Below, in pieces: positions 14,071 through 25,890 of a stretch of 64,000 bases of DNA. The DNA comes from Brachynemurus nebulosus (Eukaryota; Arthropoda; Insecta; Neuroptera; Myrmeleontidae). Within the stretch, counting starts at the first letter, position 1; every line of letters begins with the position of its first letter. The stretch covers positions 6,808,001 to 6,872,000 of the forward strand of contig JAPWDM010000014.1 of assembly GCA_035578155.1 (NCBI GenBank), read 5' to 3'. The position numbers were made by a program, and so were the translations under genes. The notes beneath the pieces are model-generated. The model did no database searches, had not been told where the DNA came from, and saw only the letters and a list, made by a program, of their open reading frames with translations.

Positions 14071-14334
14071 TAGCCTAATGGATTGTGGATCACTCACTTC
14101 TTGATTTTCATACGTCATATACCCTATAAAGAGAAAAATTTTTAAAATATTGTTCATCCAAGATTAACAGTTCCATCATGACAGCTGACAGGCAGATTGT
14201 ACATAACCCGACAAATACTTATATGACATACAATGATGCATATATGTGAATAACAGATGTACATACATGTGTCATAACACAAATATAGTTTTCAGCCGGT
14301 CCTGGCGCCCGCCTATCTGACACACATCCACCCT

Positions 14335-15523
14335 AATAACAAAATACCCCTGTCGCAGCATCTGCATAACATAGCGAATTTCCAAATATTGGACACTGGC
14401 CGATCTCATCTAAGACCTTTATCCATTTAAAATTGTTTAGCTTTCTAACAGTGAAACAATTTTCAAAATCATTTTATTACTAGCCGTATGCCCGATGGGA
14501 TTTTCCATCGACAACACCTTTTTATTAGGTACTCACATTCTGCTCACTTTTAATGTTTTTCAAAAGCCTAAATCAATATCCACGTTTATAACTTCAAAAA
14601 TGATGAACTTCCCATATGAACTTTCATTTTCTGTTTTAACGCCTTAGGGAATAAATTTCCAGAAACAACTGACTTTTATTTATAAATAGAAGCCTAGCCG
14701 CCATTTTTCATAACTCCTGTGATTAATTTCGTCCTTCTAAACTCAACAGTTGAGATTGTGCGTTGTCTGTCAGTCAAAGTTAAAGATTCATTAAATAAGA
14801 TATTATTTATTTTAATAGCCATAGCAACATATTTTTATACAATGTCTCTAACGTCAAAAATGACGAATTCTCATACATATTTTCATCCCCTATTAAACGC
14901 ACTTTAGGGACGAATTTTCAAAAATCTTTTCTTAGTGCCCACCTTCGTTACATAGGGAACTCCTATGCAAAATTTCATTCTTCTAAACCCAACAGTTTAG
15001 GTTGTGCGTTGTATGTCAGTCAGTCAGCCAGTGTTAGAAATTTATTAAGTAGATATATTTTCAAAATCATTTTATTATATTTTACCATTGTTATTATAAC
15101 ACATACATACCTATTGAATAACTAACTAGCACTTGTTTTATCTAGAAAAGAATTGCTAAAGCGACGAAGCATTAATTTATTGCAAAAAAATTCAACAAAT
15201 TTCTTAAATTTTTTCAAAAGTTAGTACACTTAGAACAATGTTTTAAAAGCTTATGCAATTTTTTACGCTTTTTCCGATGGTGTAAAAAAAAAATTTTAAA
15301 AATTTTTTAAATCTGGCCAAATTTTTCAAAAAAAAACCATTAAAAATGTCGAAAAGTGGCCCAAAAACCTACTTCTGAGCATCCGACGTGTCTGGCTAAC
15401 GAAGTTAGCCGAGCCATTCCGGAGTCCAGCTGGCATACCAAATTTCATAAGCATTAAACGTTTCGTTCGGGAGTTATCGTGCACAAACATAAATATATCA
15501 TAAATAAATAAATAAATAAATAA

Positions 15524-15595
<72 letters not shown>

Positions 15596-15722
15596 TTTAG
15601 TGAAGTTTCGGGTTCTAGAGGCTCCAATACAAATTTTTATCATAATTCCGGACTTAGGTCTTACCATAAGAGCTGCTGTAATAACTGAATTTCCAGAATG
15701 AAAATTCGCTAAAAAAAATGCC
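14335..15722. mobile_element. Microsatellite-bearing repeat family 'P', copy 1
   Basis: It starts at 'cccctgtcgcagcatctgc' and ends near 'tttccagaatgaaaattcgc'. The same order of blocks is found in copies at 24370-25345, 59878-60275 and 60561-61338, with an isolated end at 52795-52990. Conserved landmarks are the cgcagcatctgcataacat end, a 'tttttacgctntttccgatggtgtaaa' block, a 'gagcatccgacgtgtctgg' block, then 'gggagttatcgtgcacaaac' and an (AAAT)n/(TA)n tract (15500-15592), followed by 'aattttagtgaag'. No transposase frame was found, so the class is unknown. This copy is interrupted by Helitron-like units. Confidence 0.7.
14480..15053 (-). mobile_element. Two head-to-tail non-autonomous Helitron units
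   Basis: On the minus strand the 3' end reads CATACGGCTAG followed by T, preceded by the hairpin CGATGGAAAATCCCATCG: Helitron hallmarks (3' CTAG plus a short upstream hairpin). A 5' TC start lies at 14800, with the motif 'tgactgacagacaacgcaca' downstream as in common insect Helitron derivatives. A second unit begins TC at 15053, repeats the same 5' block and lacks its own 3' end. The pair sits inside repeat P copy 1, which has an identical 20-bp string on both sides (14460-14479 and 15058-15077). Confidence 0.7.
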
Positions 15723-15724
15723 AT

Positions 15725-16350
15725 AATAAAATTTTCATGTTATTCATATATTCTGTCGTGTCACTCATGAAATTTAAGTTTACAATACGCACTTTGTTGG
15801 GCAACGGAACGCAAAGAATGAATCAACACAATAGAGACGGCAACCAGAACCTGCAGGAACAGTATCAAAGATTACATAATAAAATTTTTTTCCTGAATAA
15901 GGGTGAGGATAATGGGTAACGTATGATATTTTTTTTGTAATATTGTACTCTTATATAAAGGTTTTCTTTTTTCAATACAATTTATTGAAAAGGTCATCAG
16001 TTAAAAGAGAAAAGAAAATCATGAATAATTCTGAAAGGGGAAAACACACAGGCAAACAGCCATTTACAGAAATTATTTTATTTTCAATAAATGTATGTAA
16101 CAAATTATCATAAAATATAAATTTATTTGAATTTACATAAGAAATGTCGAAGAGAAATAATAAACTGAAAAAAAAATTTTATTTCAGAAATATTATTTTT
16201 ATAATAATTTCAACCTTTTTGGAGAACAAATAAATTATGCCGAAAGTAACTACTGTCAAAAAACTTTTCTATTAGTTTTCGTTTTTCTTTATAGTTTACA
16301 CGGAACCGGACTCTTCAGGCAGGTGCCTCAAGACCTCTGCACAAAATTAA
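15725..16350. other. AT-rich DNA, no gene seen
   Basis: A 60-aa frame at 15737-15919 has no recognisable domain. No repeat boundaries seen. Confidence 0.5.
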
Positions 16351-17130
16351 TACAGTAGAACCTCTGTTAACGGGAGAGTAGTGTCACGCAAAAATTCCTC
16401 CGGCTAATAGAAGTGTCGGCTTAAGGTACCATCACAATATAATCGGCCAAAAATGGCCAATTTTCGAAAACTTTTTCCGGATGAATAGGATGGGGGAATG
16501 GGGATGAATTTTTTTTTATGATTAGGTAAAAGGTATCACTATTTAACAATATAAAAATATTTTTTTTATTCATTTTTATTTATTTTTTATAATTATTATA
16601 ATCTTTTGAAAAAAGTTTCTTTAAAAAAGGCGATATTTGGTGCCCACGATTGCGGCCGCATTTTTTATCTGAAAAAAAAAGAATCAAATAGATTACCAAT
16701 CTGTAGGTAAACCGCTTTGTACCGATGGAGGCTCTTTTTTGAAATTTGAAAAAATGTCGGCGGTTTGAATAAAAAGTACAAAATTCTTAACAGTTTTTCA
16801 TGTTAAAAATAGGAAGATTTCAAAAAAAAAAAGCTCCCATAGGTACATAGCGGCTTACCTAGAGATTGATAATCTGATTTTTTTTTCCGATTAAAAAATG
16901 CAGCCGCAATCGTGGGCACCAAATATCGCCCTTTTTTAAAGACACTATTTTCAAAAAATTATTATAATTATAAAAAATAAATAAAAATGAATAAAAAAAA
17001 TATTAATCGTAAAAAAAAATTCACCCCATCCTCCTAATCTATCCATTCGAAAAAAAATTGTGAAGATTGACTATTTTTCGGCCGATCACATTGTGATGTG
17101 GTACCTTAACAGAGGCCGAGTAAATTACTA
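16351..17130. mobile_element. Tigger-type relic split by a TTAA foldback
   Basis: TACAGTAGAACCTCTGTTAA at 16351 is a typical Tigger-family terminus. The relic runs to 16424 and resumes at 17106 with 'ttaacagaggccgagtaaa', echoing the end motif. Only about 100 bp remain. The 681-bp insert separates the halves exactly at a duplicated TTAA, so the relic is older than the insert. Confidence 0.6.
16425..17105. mobile_element. TTAA-flanked foldback element, 681 bp
   Basis: Nearly the whole element is a palindrome. It starts GGTACCATCACAATATAATC and ends with the inverse (GATCACATTGTGATGTGGTACC, with small differences). Inner strings 'ggtgcccacgattgcggc' and 'gccgcaatcgtgggcacc' also match inversely. 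Arms are about 300 bp around a ~90-bp spacer. TTAA lies on both sides (16421-16424, 17106-17109), as for piggyBac- or Kolobok-mobilised elements. No coding capacity. Confidence 0.8.
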
Positions 17131-17409
17131 GCATTAAATAATGTTGTATTCATAATACTGTTTAATTTTCATATCAATTTTATAAACGAATTTAGGTACT
17201 TATACAAAAATATAACGTTTACAAACGCAGTTAGTTTTAAACTTTTTTATTCAATATTTTACTTCCTATTTGAAAATCGTCAAAAATTATAAGGAATTTG
17301 TTCATATATATTATTAATATTACAAATGAGACTCAAAGGACGCAAAGTAAATCAGTCCTTTGTAAAAATTCTTATTTATCTCCATATTGTATATCTACCA
17401 AAATATATA

Positions 17410-17848
17410 TCTATACATATAATAAAACTGTAAATCTGTCTCTAGCTGTCTGTCTGTCTGTTCACGCATCACGTAAAAACTACTGGACGGATTTTAATGA
17501 AATTTGGTGTGATGATAACTTATTACCTGAGTCAATATCCAAGATACTTTTTATTCCGGGAAAATGGAAAAACTATTTTGAGCATCTACACACATTACGC
17601 CAATTTACATATTTCATAAAAAATTTCATAACTATAGTAACAAAAATAATAAATACATTTTGCAGTTTGGAAATTTTTCTGAATTTTAAATAAAAAAAAA
17701 AATGTTGCTAATTGTGTACCGAAAAATACAATAAATACACAATTGTCAGTTTGGAGACAATTTAATGCATTTTGTGTTGCAAGAAACTACAAATTGGGAA
17801 AAGAAACTACTCAACGTTTCGCGTGAACAACGTCACGGGTTCGGCTAC
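17410..17848 (+). mobile_element. Non-autonomous Helitron-like element
   Basis: It begins TCTATACATATAATAAAACT, followed by 'ctgtctgtctgtctgttcacgcatcacg' and 'ctggacggattttaatgaaatttgg', a 5' region familiar from insect Helitron derivatives. The 3' end reads CGTCACGGGTTCGGCTAC then T, where the family usually ends CTAG then T, so one terminal base appears mutated. The open frame 17298-17693 across it is incidental. No Rep/helicase coding sequence. Confidence 0.6.
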
Positions 17849-17869
17849 TATATAATAAAAAAGATGAGA

Positions 17870-18588
17870 GTAATTCTTGTTCTTAAACAAATCCAAAAAA
17901 TTATAAGTTTTTTCAGTTATTGACGAATATAGTTTTATTAAACGTTTAAAAATGAAACAATTTTCTTACATTTTCTTACACAAAAAGTCATGTAAGCTTA
18001 CTTGATGTAACTTACGTACTTATAACATTATTTTGCTTTACACAAAGAGTGTGTTACTTCTTTGTTGTTCAAAATCGAAATTTGTGTTAATATTTTCATT
18101 TAACACAAACACGAAATGTTACATTAACTCAGGGTTGTGTTACTTATTTAACACAAAAAATTTAACCACTAGCTTTTTTTACGCAGAACACAAGTTTTTT
18201 TACTGTGTATGTATTTTTTTTTTATTGTATTAATAATCCACGTGGGTATCTGTTGATATTGTGCGAATTCTTTTCAGTAAATTTTAACGAATTTTTATTA
18301 AGTACAAAGTATTATCAAAAATTTTCTTTTGTTGCGGTACTCGTATAACATTCTGTCCATATAGGTACCCATATCCATTCTTGGAAAACTGACTTCATAC
18401 AACACATTATTGAATGAAATATTTTCCTTTTTCAAAACAGAAAATTATTTTCTTTTGATCTTTGCTGAAATAAAGGGCGTACATACAACGACAACTACGA
18501 ACACTTCAAACATTAAAGAGAAATATTTCCAGATTATAATAGAATAACATTTCGGTAGGTAGGTAATATTTGAAATATCTCCTTCATA
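17870..18588. other. AT-rich DNA, no gene seen
   Basis: Several nearby variants of 'ttacacaaagagtgtgttac' (18030-18140) form a loose cluster, but no clean period or known element. Confidence 0.4.
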
Positions 18589-19730
18589 TAGGGGAGCGGC
18601 AGGCAAGTTGGAAACGTTTTTAACTTTTACAAGAATGGAAGGCAAAAATTACATGTTGGTAAAAATTTTTAACAATTATTCACATTTTTTCAGTTAATTC
18701 AACAAACGAAGCTTTTTATATATAAATTTTGAATTTTGATCACAAATCCAAATATATTATAATTCAAAGAGGATAAGTTATAAATTCAAGTATGTTCAGT
18801 GATGTATCTCTATGAGTGTGCTGTATTTTTACTTTAAAAACAATATTTTTTTAAAAATATTTCCATTATTATTGTTTATTTTTTAAAATATCATACCTTC
18901 TAATGATCACAAATAATGATTCTGCTTGAGGAGTCAGTATTATATATTACCTACGTGTACATATAAGGCTGCTCGTCCATTGATTGCGGATAACTGCGAA
19001 ATTTGATTCAGACGATTACGCACGTTTGTCGTTCGTCCGAAATGATATGTCTGCTGTCCGTCCACTAGCCCAATATTCGTCAGTATTTTTCATTTTAATT
19101 TTTTTTCTCAAGCTATAGATGCTATAAAAATACGAAACAATTTATGGCACGTAATATGTAAAGGTACACAGTTATAATTCTAATTTACGTTCAGTCTCAT
19201 CTCATTAAAAATAAAAATTTCATGAAACGGACTTTTTCGCGCGTAAAAATCCAAACGGAAACAGACGAACGAGACGCTTTAAATGAACAAGGATGTATAG
19301 CTTCACAGCTGTTTAGATCGTTCGTCCGTCTTCATGCGTATTCGTCCGAATTAAATTTCGCACGTTTCCGCATCCAATGGACGACCAGCCTTACGCTGTA
19401 TCTATATTGGTGGAAACATTTCCATCATAGGTGCAATTGATGGTTTCCATTTTGCCCGAAACGCTTAACCCTCAAGTTTTAATTTAAAAAACAAAAGTGT
19501 TTGAATATTTTGAAATCGCTAAGAGCAAGCCTTATTTTTAAAAAAAACTGATTATCTTAGCACAACAAAAATTTTTGATATTAAAAAAATACTATTTTTT
19601 GCAAACTGTTGGGTATTTTTGTGTGAATTTTCATTACGAACAAAAAGATTTACAATTATCAGATGATAAGACAGAATAGTCTCGAAATTCCATCTTGCCT
19701 CCTATTTCCATTTTGCCTGACTCTCCCCTA
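18589..19730. mobile_element. pogo/Tc1-type MITE (GGGGAGAG ends)
   Basis: The left end reads TAGGGGAGCGGCAGGCAAGT and the right end inverted reads TAGGGGAGAGTCAGGCAAAA; both continue TGGAAA. TA at the edges suggests a TA target duplication. Further copies of 'ttccattttgcc' lie inside (19441-19456, 19705-19720). The middle is occupied by an unrelated inverted-repeat element at 18967-19390; without it about 720 bp remain. No transposase frame. Confidence 0.65.
18967..19390. mobile_element. Nested inverted-repeat MITE, 424 bp
   Basis: Ends are GGCTGCTCGTCCATTGATTG on the left and, inverted, GGCTGGTCGTCCATTGGATG on the right; similarity continues about 55 bp (GCGAAATTTnATTC, then GACGAnTACGC). 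Flanks are TAA on the left and TTA on the right, close to a 3-bp TWA duplication, so PIF/Harbinger-like is possible. It sits inside the 18589-19730 element. The 72-aa frame at 19222-19440 is not recognisable. Confidence 0.65.
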
Positions 19731-19734
19731 ATTT

Positions 19735-21080
19735 TCACTTTTATGGTCGTAACAATGTTTTTCTTCTTTTTTTCGTCGTAATCCCACCACTATTAGTGTA
19801 TATCTGTGTATGTGTATATAGGTACATTTCAAGCAATTCAAGCATACTTTATCTAAACACAAAGTACGTAAAGTTTGAAAATTTTTTCGCTGACTTCTTA
19901 GAAGAAAGAAAATGTTATAAAAATAATCTCTTCTTTTAAACTTTTCATTTACCAATATTTAAAATTATTCAGCTAAATACCAAACTTTAAATTTTAAAAA
20001 TATAAAATTCTACGAAGTATGTTAAAATTTCTCATTTATATTCAAAGCTAAGGAATTTATTGAAAACCGATTTTCGTTATAAGGGTGCTGTATCTTTAAA
20101 AAAATTATTAAGCAGGAAAAAATGAGCAAATCACTCGAGTATATATAACGTGCTTACTTTAAATGCAGACAAAATGATCGTGACATAATAAACACGGCAA
20201 AATATCGCTAAATAAAATAGCTTAGAGACAAATTGATCACGGTAAATTGTAGGTATTAACACTTTCAGTCCTATGGCTTCGGCATCCGAAACCAAACAAA
20301 ATATCCACAGAGGCCGACCGTGATCAATATTTAGAATAATAAACAAAACACTTAAAAATATTTATAAAAATATTTTATATCATTCTAATAAAAATAATTT
20401 ATAACTACGTACCGGATACTTTTCATTTTTTGTACATATAAATGTTTATAAATAATAAATATTATCAATAATATCAATAATATTTTATCATCAAAATATC
20501 TAGGCTTCATCTTTTATTTACAATAATATTTTTATCGACACATGTATGTATGTGTATGTTGTATTCTTGAATGCATGTGTATTTTATCAAAACAATAATA
20601 ACTATGTACTCATCTTTTGACCTGCATAAGTATAACACATACATGTTGAATTATTTAGTGTTCTGTGGAATCATATTATGTACGTCTTGTTTTCATAAAA
20701 TTTGTTTAAAAATATTGTCGGCTTCCGACGAAGTTTACTGTGAAAGTGCTCGGGGCTCATAATGTTAATCATAAATTATAAAAATATTTTTACGTAGAAT
20801 AAGAGTTTGAGGGCTTTTTTTGTCGTGATTGAGGGTGGTGCAAATGGTGCGACCGCACTTGTATCCGCGTTTTCGAAAATCCCGCGCCGCTAACTGATTT
20901 TGTAGAAGTAAAAACTTAAATACGATAATGATTTATTTAATGAAATCAAAATTTGTCGTCCAGTTTTGTATTTAAAATTATGATTTTACAATACAAAATA
21001 TGTATTATATTGTTTATTTAAAAATATATAATTTATTTGAACTGTATTACTATTACCATTGTATCTACAGAAAGACCTTT
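19735..21080. other. AT-rich DNA, no gene seen
   Basis: No end sequences recognised. Islands of higher GC at 20215-20330 and 20820-20890 could be transposon scraps but could not be assigned. Confidence 0.4.
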
Positions 21081-22080
21081 TTAGTGTTACGTACCAAAAT
21101 TGTCAAAACGGAACACTTATGCCATCAGTTCGGTGCCTATCCGAGTGTCACAGGCAATTTCCTTTGAAACCATTCAACACGAAAATTTGAAACTTAGCAC
21201 GGAGATAGAGTGTGATGGCCCAATCGCCAGATGTGAAGCTGAGTTACGATTTTGGAGATTAATTTTAGGGGATAACCTGAAAAGTGAAATCGAAATTTTT
21301 TCCCAGGAGCACCGAGTAGGATATCAAACGAAAGCCTATTAAAGCCCGAATCCAGTAATATAATTATGTAACTACATATTTTTGTCAATTGTTTTATTTT
21401 AATTTTTTTTAGAGAAACATCATAAAAATTGTTTTTCCCGGCTCTTATTACCAGAAGGATTGTTCAGAAAAATCTGAAAAAATTCTCGAACATTAAGAAT
21501 GTGGTGTAGATTGAGCGAAATTTATTAAACCTGAATTTCCTTGCACAATTTCCTTGGTATAGATGCTGATGACATACTTTACTTTGGTTAAGATGTTGTT
21601 AATCAATAATTGTATTAATAATATGTTAAATCGGTATTTTACTTATTTTTTAAACAGTGATTTTTAAAAATTAAAGAAGTAAGAAATAGCTGATAAATTT
21701 GTAAACGAAAATACATTATTATATTACAATATTTGCACTTGAATATTGGCAAATAACATTTAAATAATTTTCTGACTTAAAATATTATCTAAGAGAGGTA
21801 CAATTTTTATAATAAATAGTGCTGTTAATACTTACTTATTATTGAAAGAAAAAAAAAGCGGCGACTCTTAGTATAATTACTTCATTCAGTAAATATCACT
21901 GTTCGTTTCTGGTAAACGTAAAATCGTTTTGAAATCGAAAAACATGGTTTATTTTAGGAATAAAATTTATTCATTAGGAGAAATATTTCATCCGCTTTCA
22001 TATTCCGTTACAAAAAAATCATAAAAACAATTAATTACACGAAACACTGTTAGCGCAAGTACAACTTGAACTTAAAACTG
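21080..22080 (+). mobile_element. Copy of a widespread insect interspersed repeat
   Basis: The start TTTTTAGTGTTACGTACC followed by 'aacggaacactt' and the end 'cgaaacactgttagcgcaagtacaacttg' match, from memory, the two ends of a repeat common in insect genomes (TAGGGTTCCGTACC ... GAGTCCGACTCGCACTTGGCC). Another copy of the 3' end lies inverted at 60468-60518. The segment 21925-22020 recurs in the same orientation at 37850-37945. No ORF larger than 80 codons. Class and true boundaries are uncertain. Confidence 0.5.
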
Positions 22081-22163
22081 AAGATAATCAATTATAACCT
22101 ACTTTGGATCTACTGTTAATCAAGATCGAATTATCTCTTCAGTAATTTAATCCATTTTACACT

Positions 22164-22310
22164 AAAAGTATCGAGGCCACAGCAGTTCTATACCAAAAGT
22201 AGTTAAGTCGTAGTAGTTGTATACTAAAAGTAGTAAGGTTACAGCGGTTCTGTACCAAAAGTAGTAAGGTTATAGCAGTTCTATATCAAAAGCAATAAGG
22301 TTATAGATAC
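22164..22310. repeat. 31-bp tandem repeat, about 4.7 copies
   Basis: Units follow the pattern aaaagtagtaaggttacagc then ggttctgtacc, with a few substitutions per copy. The second copy is the most diverged. No coding meaning is apparent. Confidence 0.85.
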
Positions 22311-22319
22311 AGGAACCAG

Positions 22320-22960
22320 AGAAAGTAATTGTGCTTGCTTTACAAAAGAATGATTGAAAGGATTTATTTTCAATTCAAATTTTTTATATTAGAATTCTCT
22401 ATAAGTCAAAAACATATTATGCCGGTAACTGTGTTGAACAATGGCAGAAAAATTTACCATTTGTTCAAAATTTTCAAATCTTTTTCATATAGATCATCCT
22501 ACCTCTAACTCTACGAATGTGTGCATTGTAAAAATAACAAAATGGAATAAATTGTTATACTATTGTACGAAATTTATATCAAGGTTCTACAAGTCAAGTT
22601 TGAGTCGGTCTGCGCTTTTCGCCGGACCGACCGGGCCCTGACAAAATCCATAAATTATTGAAGGAAAACACCTATAATAAGGACGGTACACCTACATCCA
22701 AAACAGAACTAAGAGGGCTTAAAGTTGGACGGGGACGAGAAACGGGGAATGAAAATTGGTATCCGTTCTACTACCGAAGTCAATTATGAAATGTTTCCCC
22801 GCATGTAAAAATTAGTCTATGTTCTTTCACGTCGCCACGGCTGTATCACTGTGGGTGGTTGATGGCCTGAAGCGAAATAGGCTACGTTTTTTAGGCCACG
22901 TCCTACTGTGTCCCTCCAGCTGCATTTACGCAAAGTTTTAAATCGGATGGTTGAATTGTT
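22320..22960. other. Unassigned DNA with a GC-richer island
   Basis: The part at 22690-22920 is GC-richer than its surroundings, but its frames carry stops and no family was recognised. At 22596-22622 a short hairpin pairs GTCGGTC with GACCGAC. Confidence 0.35.
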
Positions 22961-22966
22961 GAGATA

Positions 22967-23810
22967 TAGAGGGAATACTTAATGAATGGGACATTTTTTT
23001 TTAAAAATCGTCTTAACTTCAAAACCAAGTAAGCAAATATTTTAATTCTTGCGGCATATTAAGATACTTCAAACATTACTTTATATTTTAAACCAAAAAA
23101 AATTTTATTCTTTTTAAATAATAGTAAATTTCTTTGTTTGAAAAAAATCAAATTTTTGTCCCATTCGAGTAATTCCATTCTCATTGAATGGGACAAGAAG
23201 AATATTGAATCGGACATATGTAATATTAATTTTTCATGTAAATTTCATGCGGTATACAGGTTAGTAAAAATATGGAAATGGTCAAAAATCTCAGCGGGGA
23301 AGCATTTTTGGGATAAATGATGAAGACAAAAGTCACAGCATTTTTCACGGCGCATCCGATGGTGACCTTGACTTTGAGGTCAAGGTCAAAATCCAAGGTC
23401 ATATTCATAATGTCCCATTCAATATTCCTTGTCAAGTAACAAGTTAAAGTCAAGAAATAAAAAGTACATAATCTCAATGCGTAAACAATACTCGTACTTA
23501 TTTACTTATTTAATTATAGTCTATACTAAACGGTTTAATAATCAACTAATACAATTAATCTAAGCACAATAGTTATCGTAGAATATTTAGTAATTTATAA
23601 AAAAATAAGTTACTTTTTCTGTTTAAAATCGTATTTCCTAATTTTTGTTGAAACAAACGGAAAATCGTTGACACATATATCGCACATAAAAATAGTTATA
23701 TAAAAAACACCTAATGACAGTAAAACAAATTTCCACTAACGGTGTCTTGTTAGCTAAAACTCCCATTTGTCCCATTCAATAATCGTCCCATTCATATAGT
23801 CTCTCCCCAA
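22967..23810. mobile_element. pogo-type MITE with GAATGGGAC repeats
   Basis: The left end TAGAGGGAATACTTAATGAA then TGGGACA mirrors the right end, which inverted reads GGGGAGAGACTATATGAATG then GGACGA. Extra copies of 'gtcccattc' or its inverse occur at 23158, 23186, 23410 and 23768. This matches the style of GGGGAGAG-type Tigger/pogo ends seen at 18589 and 39545. The opposing 83-aa frame (23226-23477) has no recognisable domain. Confidence 0.55.
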
Positions 23811-24369
23811 AACAACGAAACAAAAAAACTAACTTTCGCTTTAGGTACTGTAACACTACTTGTGTAGATCATTCATTATAAAACTACCATTTAAAGACAT
23901 TCATTCATAAACATTTTTTCTCTAATTCCAATAAATATTTGTTCCAAAAAGGTACAAAAAAAAATAAATAAAAATCATAAAAAAGAATTATTAAACTGTT
24001 TTTTGTTGAGTGCCAACGTGAGCCCAGCTCCAAAAGAAAAAAAAAAATATTAAATCAAATGAAAAGAAAAAAATTGTTTTATGTACATATTGATAAATTT
24101 TCAGATGAATGAATGAAAATTTTACAAGTGAATCAAATTTTCCATTTGAAATTTATGAAAACAATTTTTTTTGTGCCTTATTTAATTATTCAATTGATTG
24201 AACTCGACCTCAACTTGTTGTTGAAAATGTCAGAAGAGTTAAATAAAAACACAAAAGTGATATTTTTTCTGTTCACAATAGCTTTTTTTTGGATTTCAGT
24301 AAAATATTTATTAGATGAGAATGAATAGAAGTACAAAAAAAATACACATCGATTTTTGTATCATTAACA

Positions 24370-24636
24370 AAAGAAAATACCCATGTCGCAGCATCTGCAT
24401 AACATTGTGAATTTCCAAATATTGGGCATTGGCGGATCTCATCTAAAACCAGTATCCATTTAAAATAGTTTAGCTTTCTAACAGTGAAGCAATTTTCAAA
24501 ATCAGTTCAGTAGTTACTTTTTGGCGCCTCAGGACCCGAACGGATCTCATATAATGTAGGGATCTCATATAATGTAACGGATCTCATATGTTATTACATT
24601 ACATAACTACAGTTTTTGATTTTTTTTCTAGGTATG

Positions 24637-24687
<51 letters not shown>

Positions 24688-25345
24688 TATATTTTCTCTC
24701 TAAAGGAGAACATCATACAAAAATTTCCTTTCCATAACGTACTCTTAAAAAATCTGGCTAATTTTTATGAGACAGAACTATTGTTATTATAACACATACA
24801 TACATATTGAATAACTAACTAGTGATTGTTTTATCTAGAAAAGCATTGCTTAAACGATAAAGCATTTATTGTAAAAAAATTCAGCAAATTTCTTAGTTTT
24901 TCTCAAAAGCTAGTTCATTTAGAACAATGTTTTAAAAGCTTATCTTATGAAATTTTTTACGCTCTTTCCGATGGTGTAAAAAAAATTTAAAAAAATTTTT
25001 AATTCTGGCCAAATTTTGCAAAAAAGTCACTAAAAATGGCGAAAAATGGCCAAAAAGCCTACTTCTGAGCATTCGACGTGTCTGGAGAACGAACTTAGCC
25101 GACCCAATCCGGATTCCAACTCGCACACTAAATTTCATAAGAGTTTCTTTTCGTTTCTTTCGAGAGTTATCGTGCACACACATAAATACATATATATAAA
25201 TATATATAAATTTTAGTGAAGTAGTTTTCCGGGTTCTAGAGGCTCGAAAACAAATTTCTACCATAGTCCCGGACTTAGGTTTTACCATAAGAGCTGCTGT
25301 AATAGCTGAATTTTCAGAAAGGAAATTCGCTAAAAGTAGCTTTTC
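24370..25345. mobile_element. Repeat family 'P', copy 2
   Basis: Same block order as copy 1 at 14335-15722: 'tgtcgcagcatctgcataac', the 'cgctctttccgatggtgtaaa' block (24960), the 'gagcattcgacgtgtctgg' block (25067), then 'cgagagttatcgtgcacac' with a short TA tract (25186-25207), 'aattttagtgaag', and the 'ctgaattttcagaaaggaaattcgc' end. It lacks the Helitrons and so shows the uninterrupted layout. A second TA tract at 24640-24684 sits elsewhere in this copy. Confidence 0.7.
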
Positions 25346-25835
25346 TTCGGTAATAATAAAATAAAGTTATTGTTGCCATATTACATTTGTTACTGATGAA
25401 AATAATGTAGTAATCGAAACGGTCTTATTTGTATTCCATGTCAAACCGATTGATTGAATGAAATCTTTTATAACTACGAAATTATAGAAAAAAAAAATAT
25501 TAACAATCTTACTGAAAATTATTTTTATAAAATTATCTGATTGGAAATTGATACAAAAGAGTGTTTTTATAATGGCTTTTAATAAATATTTGGGTCGATT
25601 GGAAAATGATAATTAACCTCTACGGGATTGATTTGGTGGCCCAATACATTTCTTAGAGTTATATTTTTCCTGGGTAAATATTAAGATTTGTGAGCTATCA
25701 ATATCTGTTTAATTAAAATTGTAAATATACCCGCTAGTCGACTAATATATTTTTGAATTTAGTTGTATTTCGATTGACTGTTTTTTTCCCTTTTTCTTGA
25801 CTAAATGTTATTGAAGTGATTAATTTTTTTCGGAT

Positions 25836-25890
25836 GACCAACCAGTCTCTGTCTGGTTTAAACCAGTCTGTCTCATTTTACTGGTTGGTC
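25836..25890. repeat. Nested palindromes, 11-bp stem around a 14-bp palindrome
   Basis: GACCAACCAGT (25836-25846) pairs perfectly with ACTGGTTGGTC (25880-25890). Between them CTGGTTTAAACCAG (25853-25866) is a perfect palindrome. It could form a cruciform or be a small MITE core. Confidence 0.7.

Noticed and set aside
15326..15724. 132-codon minus-strand frame
   Set aside because: It crosses the TA tract of repeat family P and has no recognisable domain.
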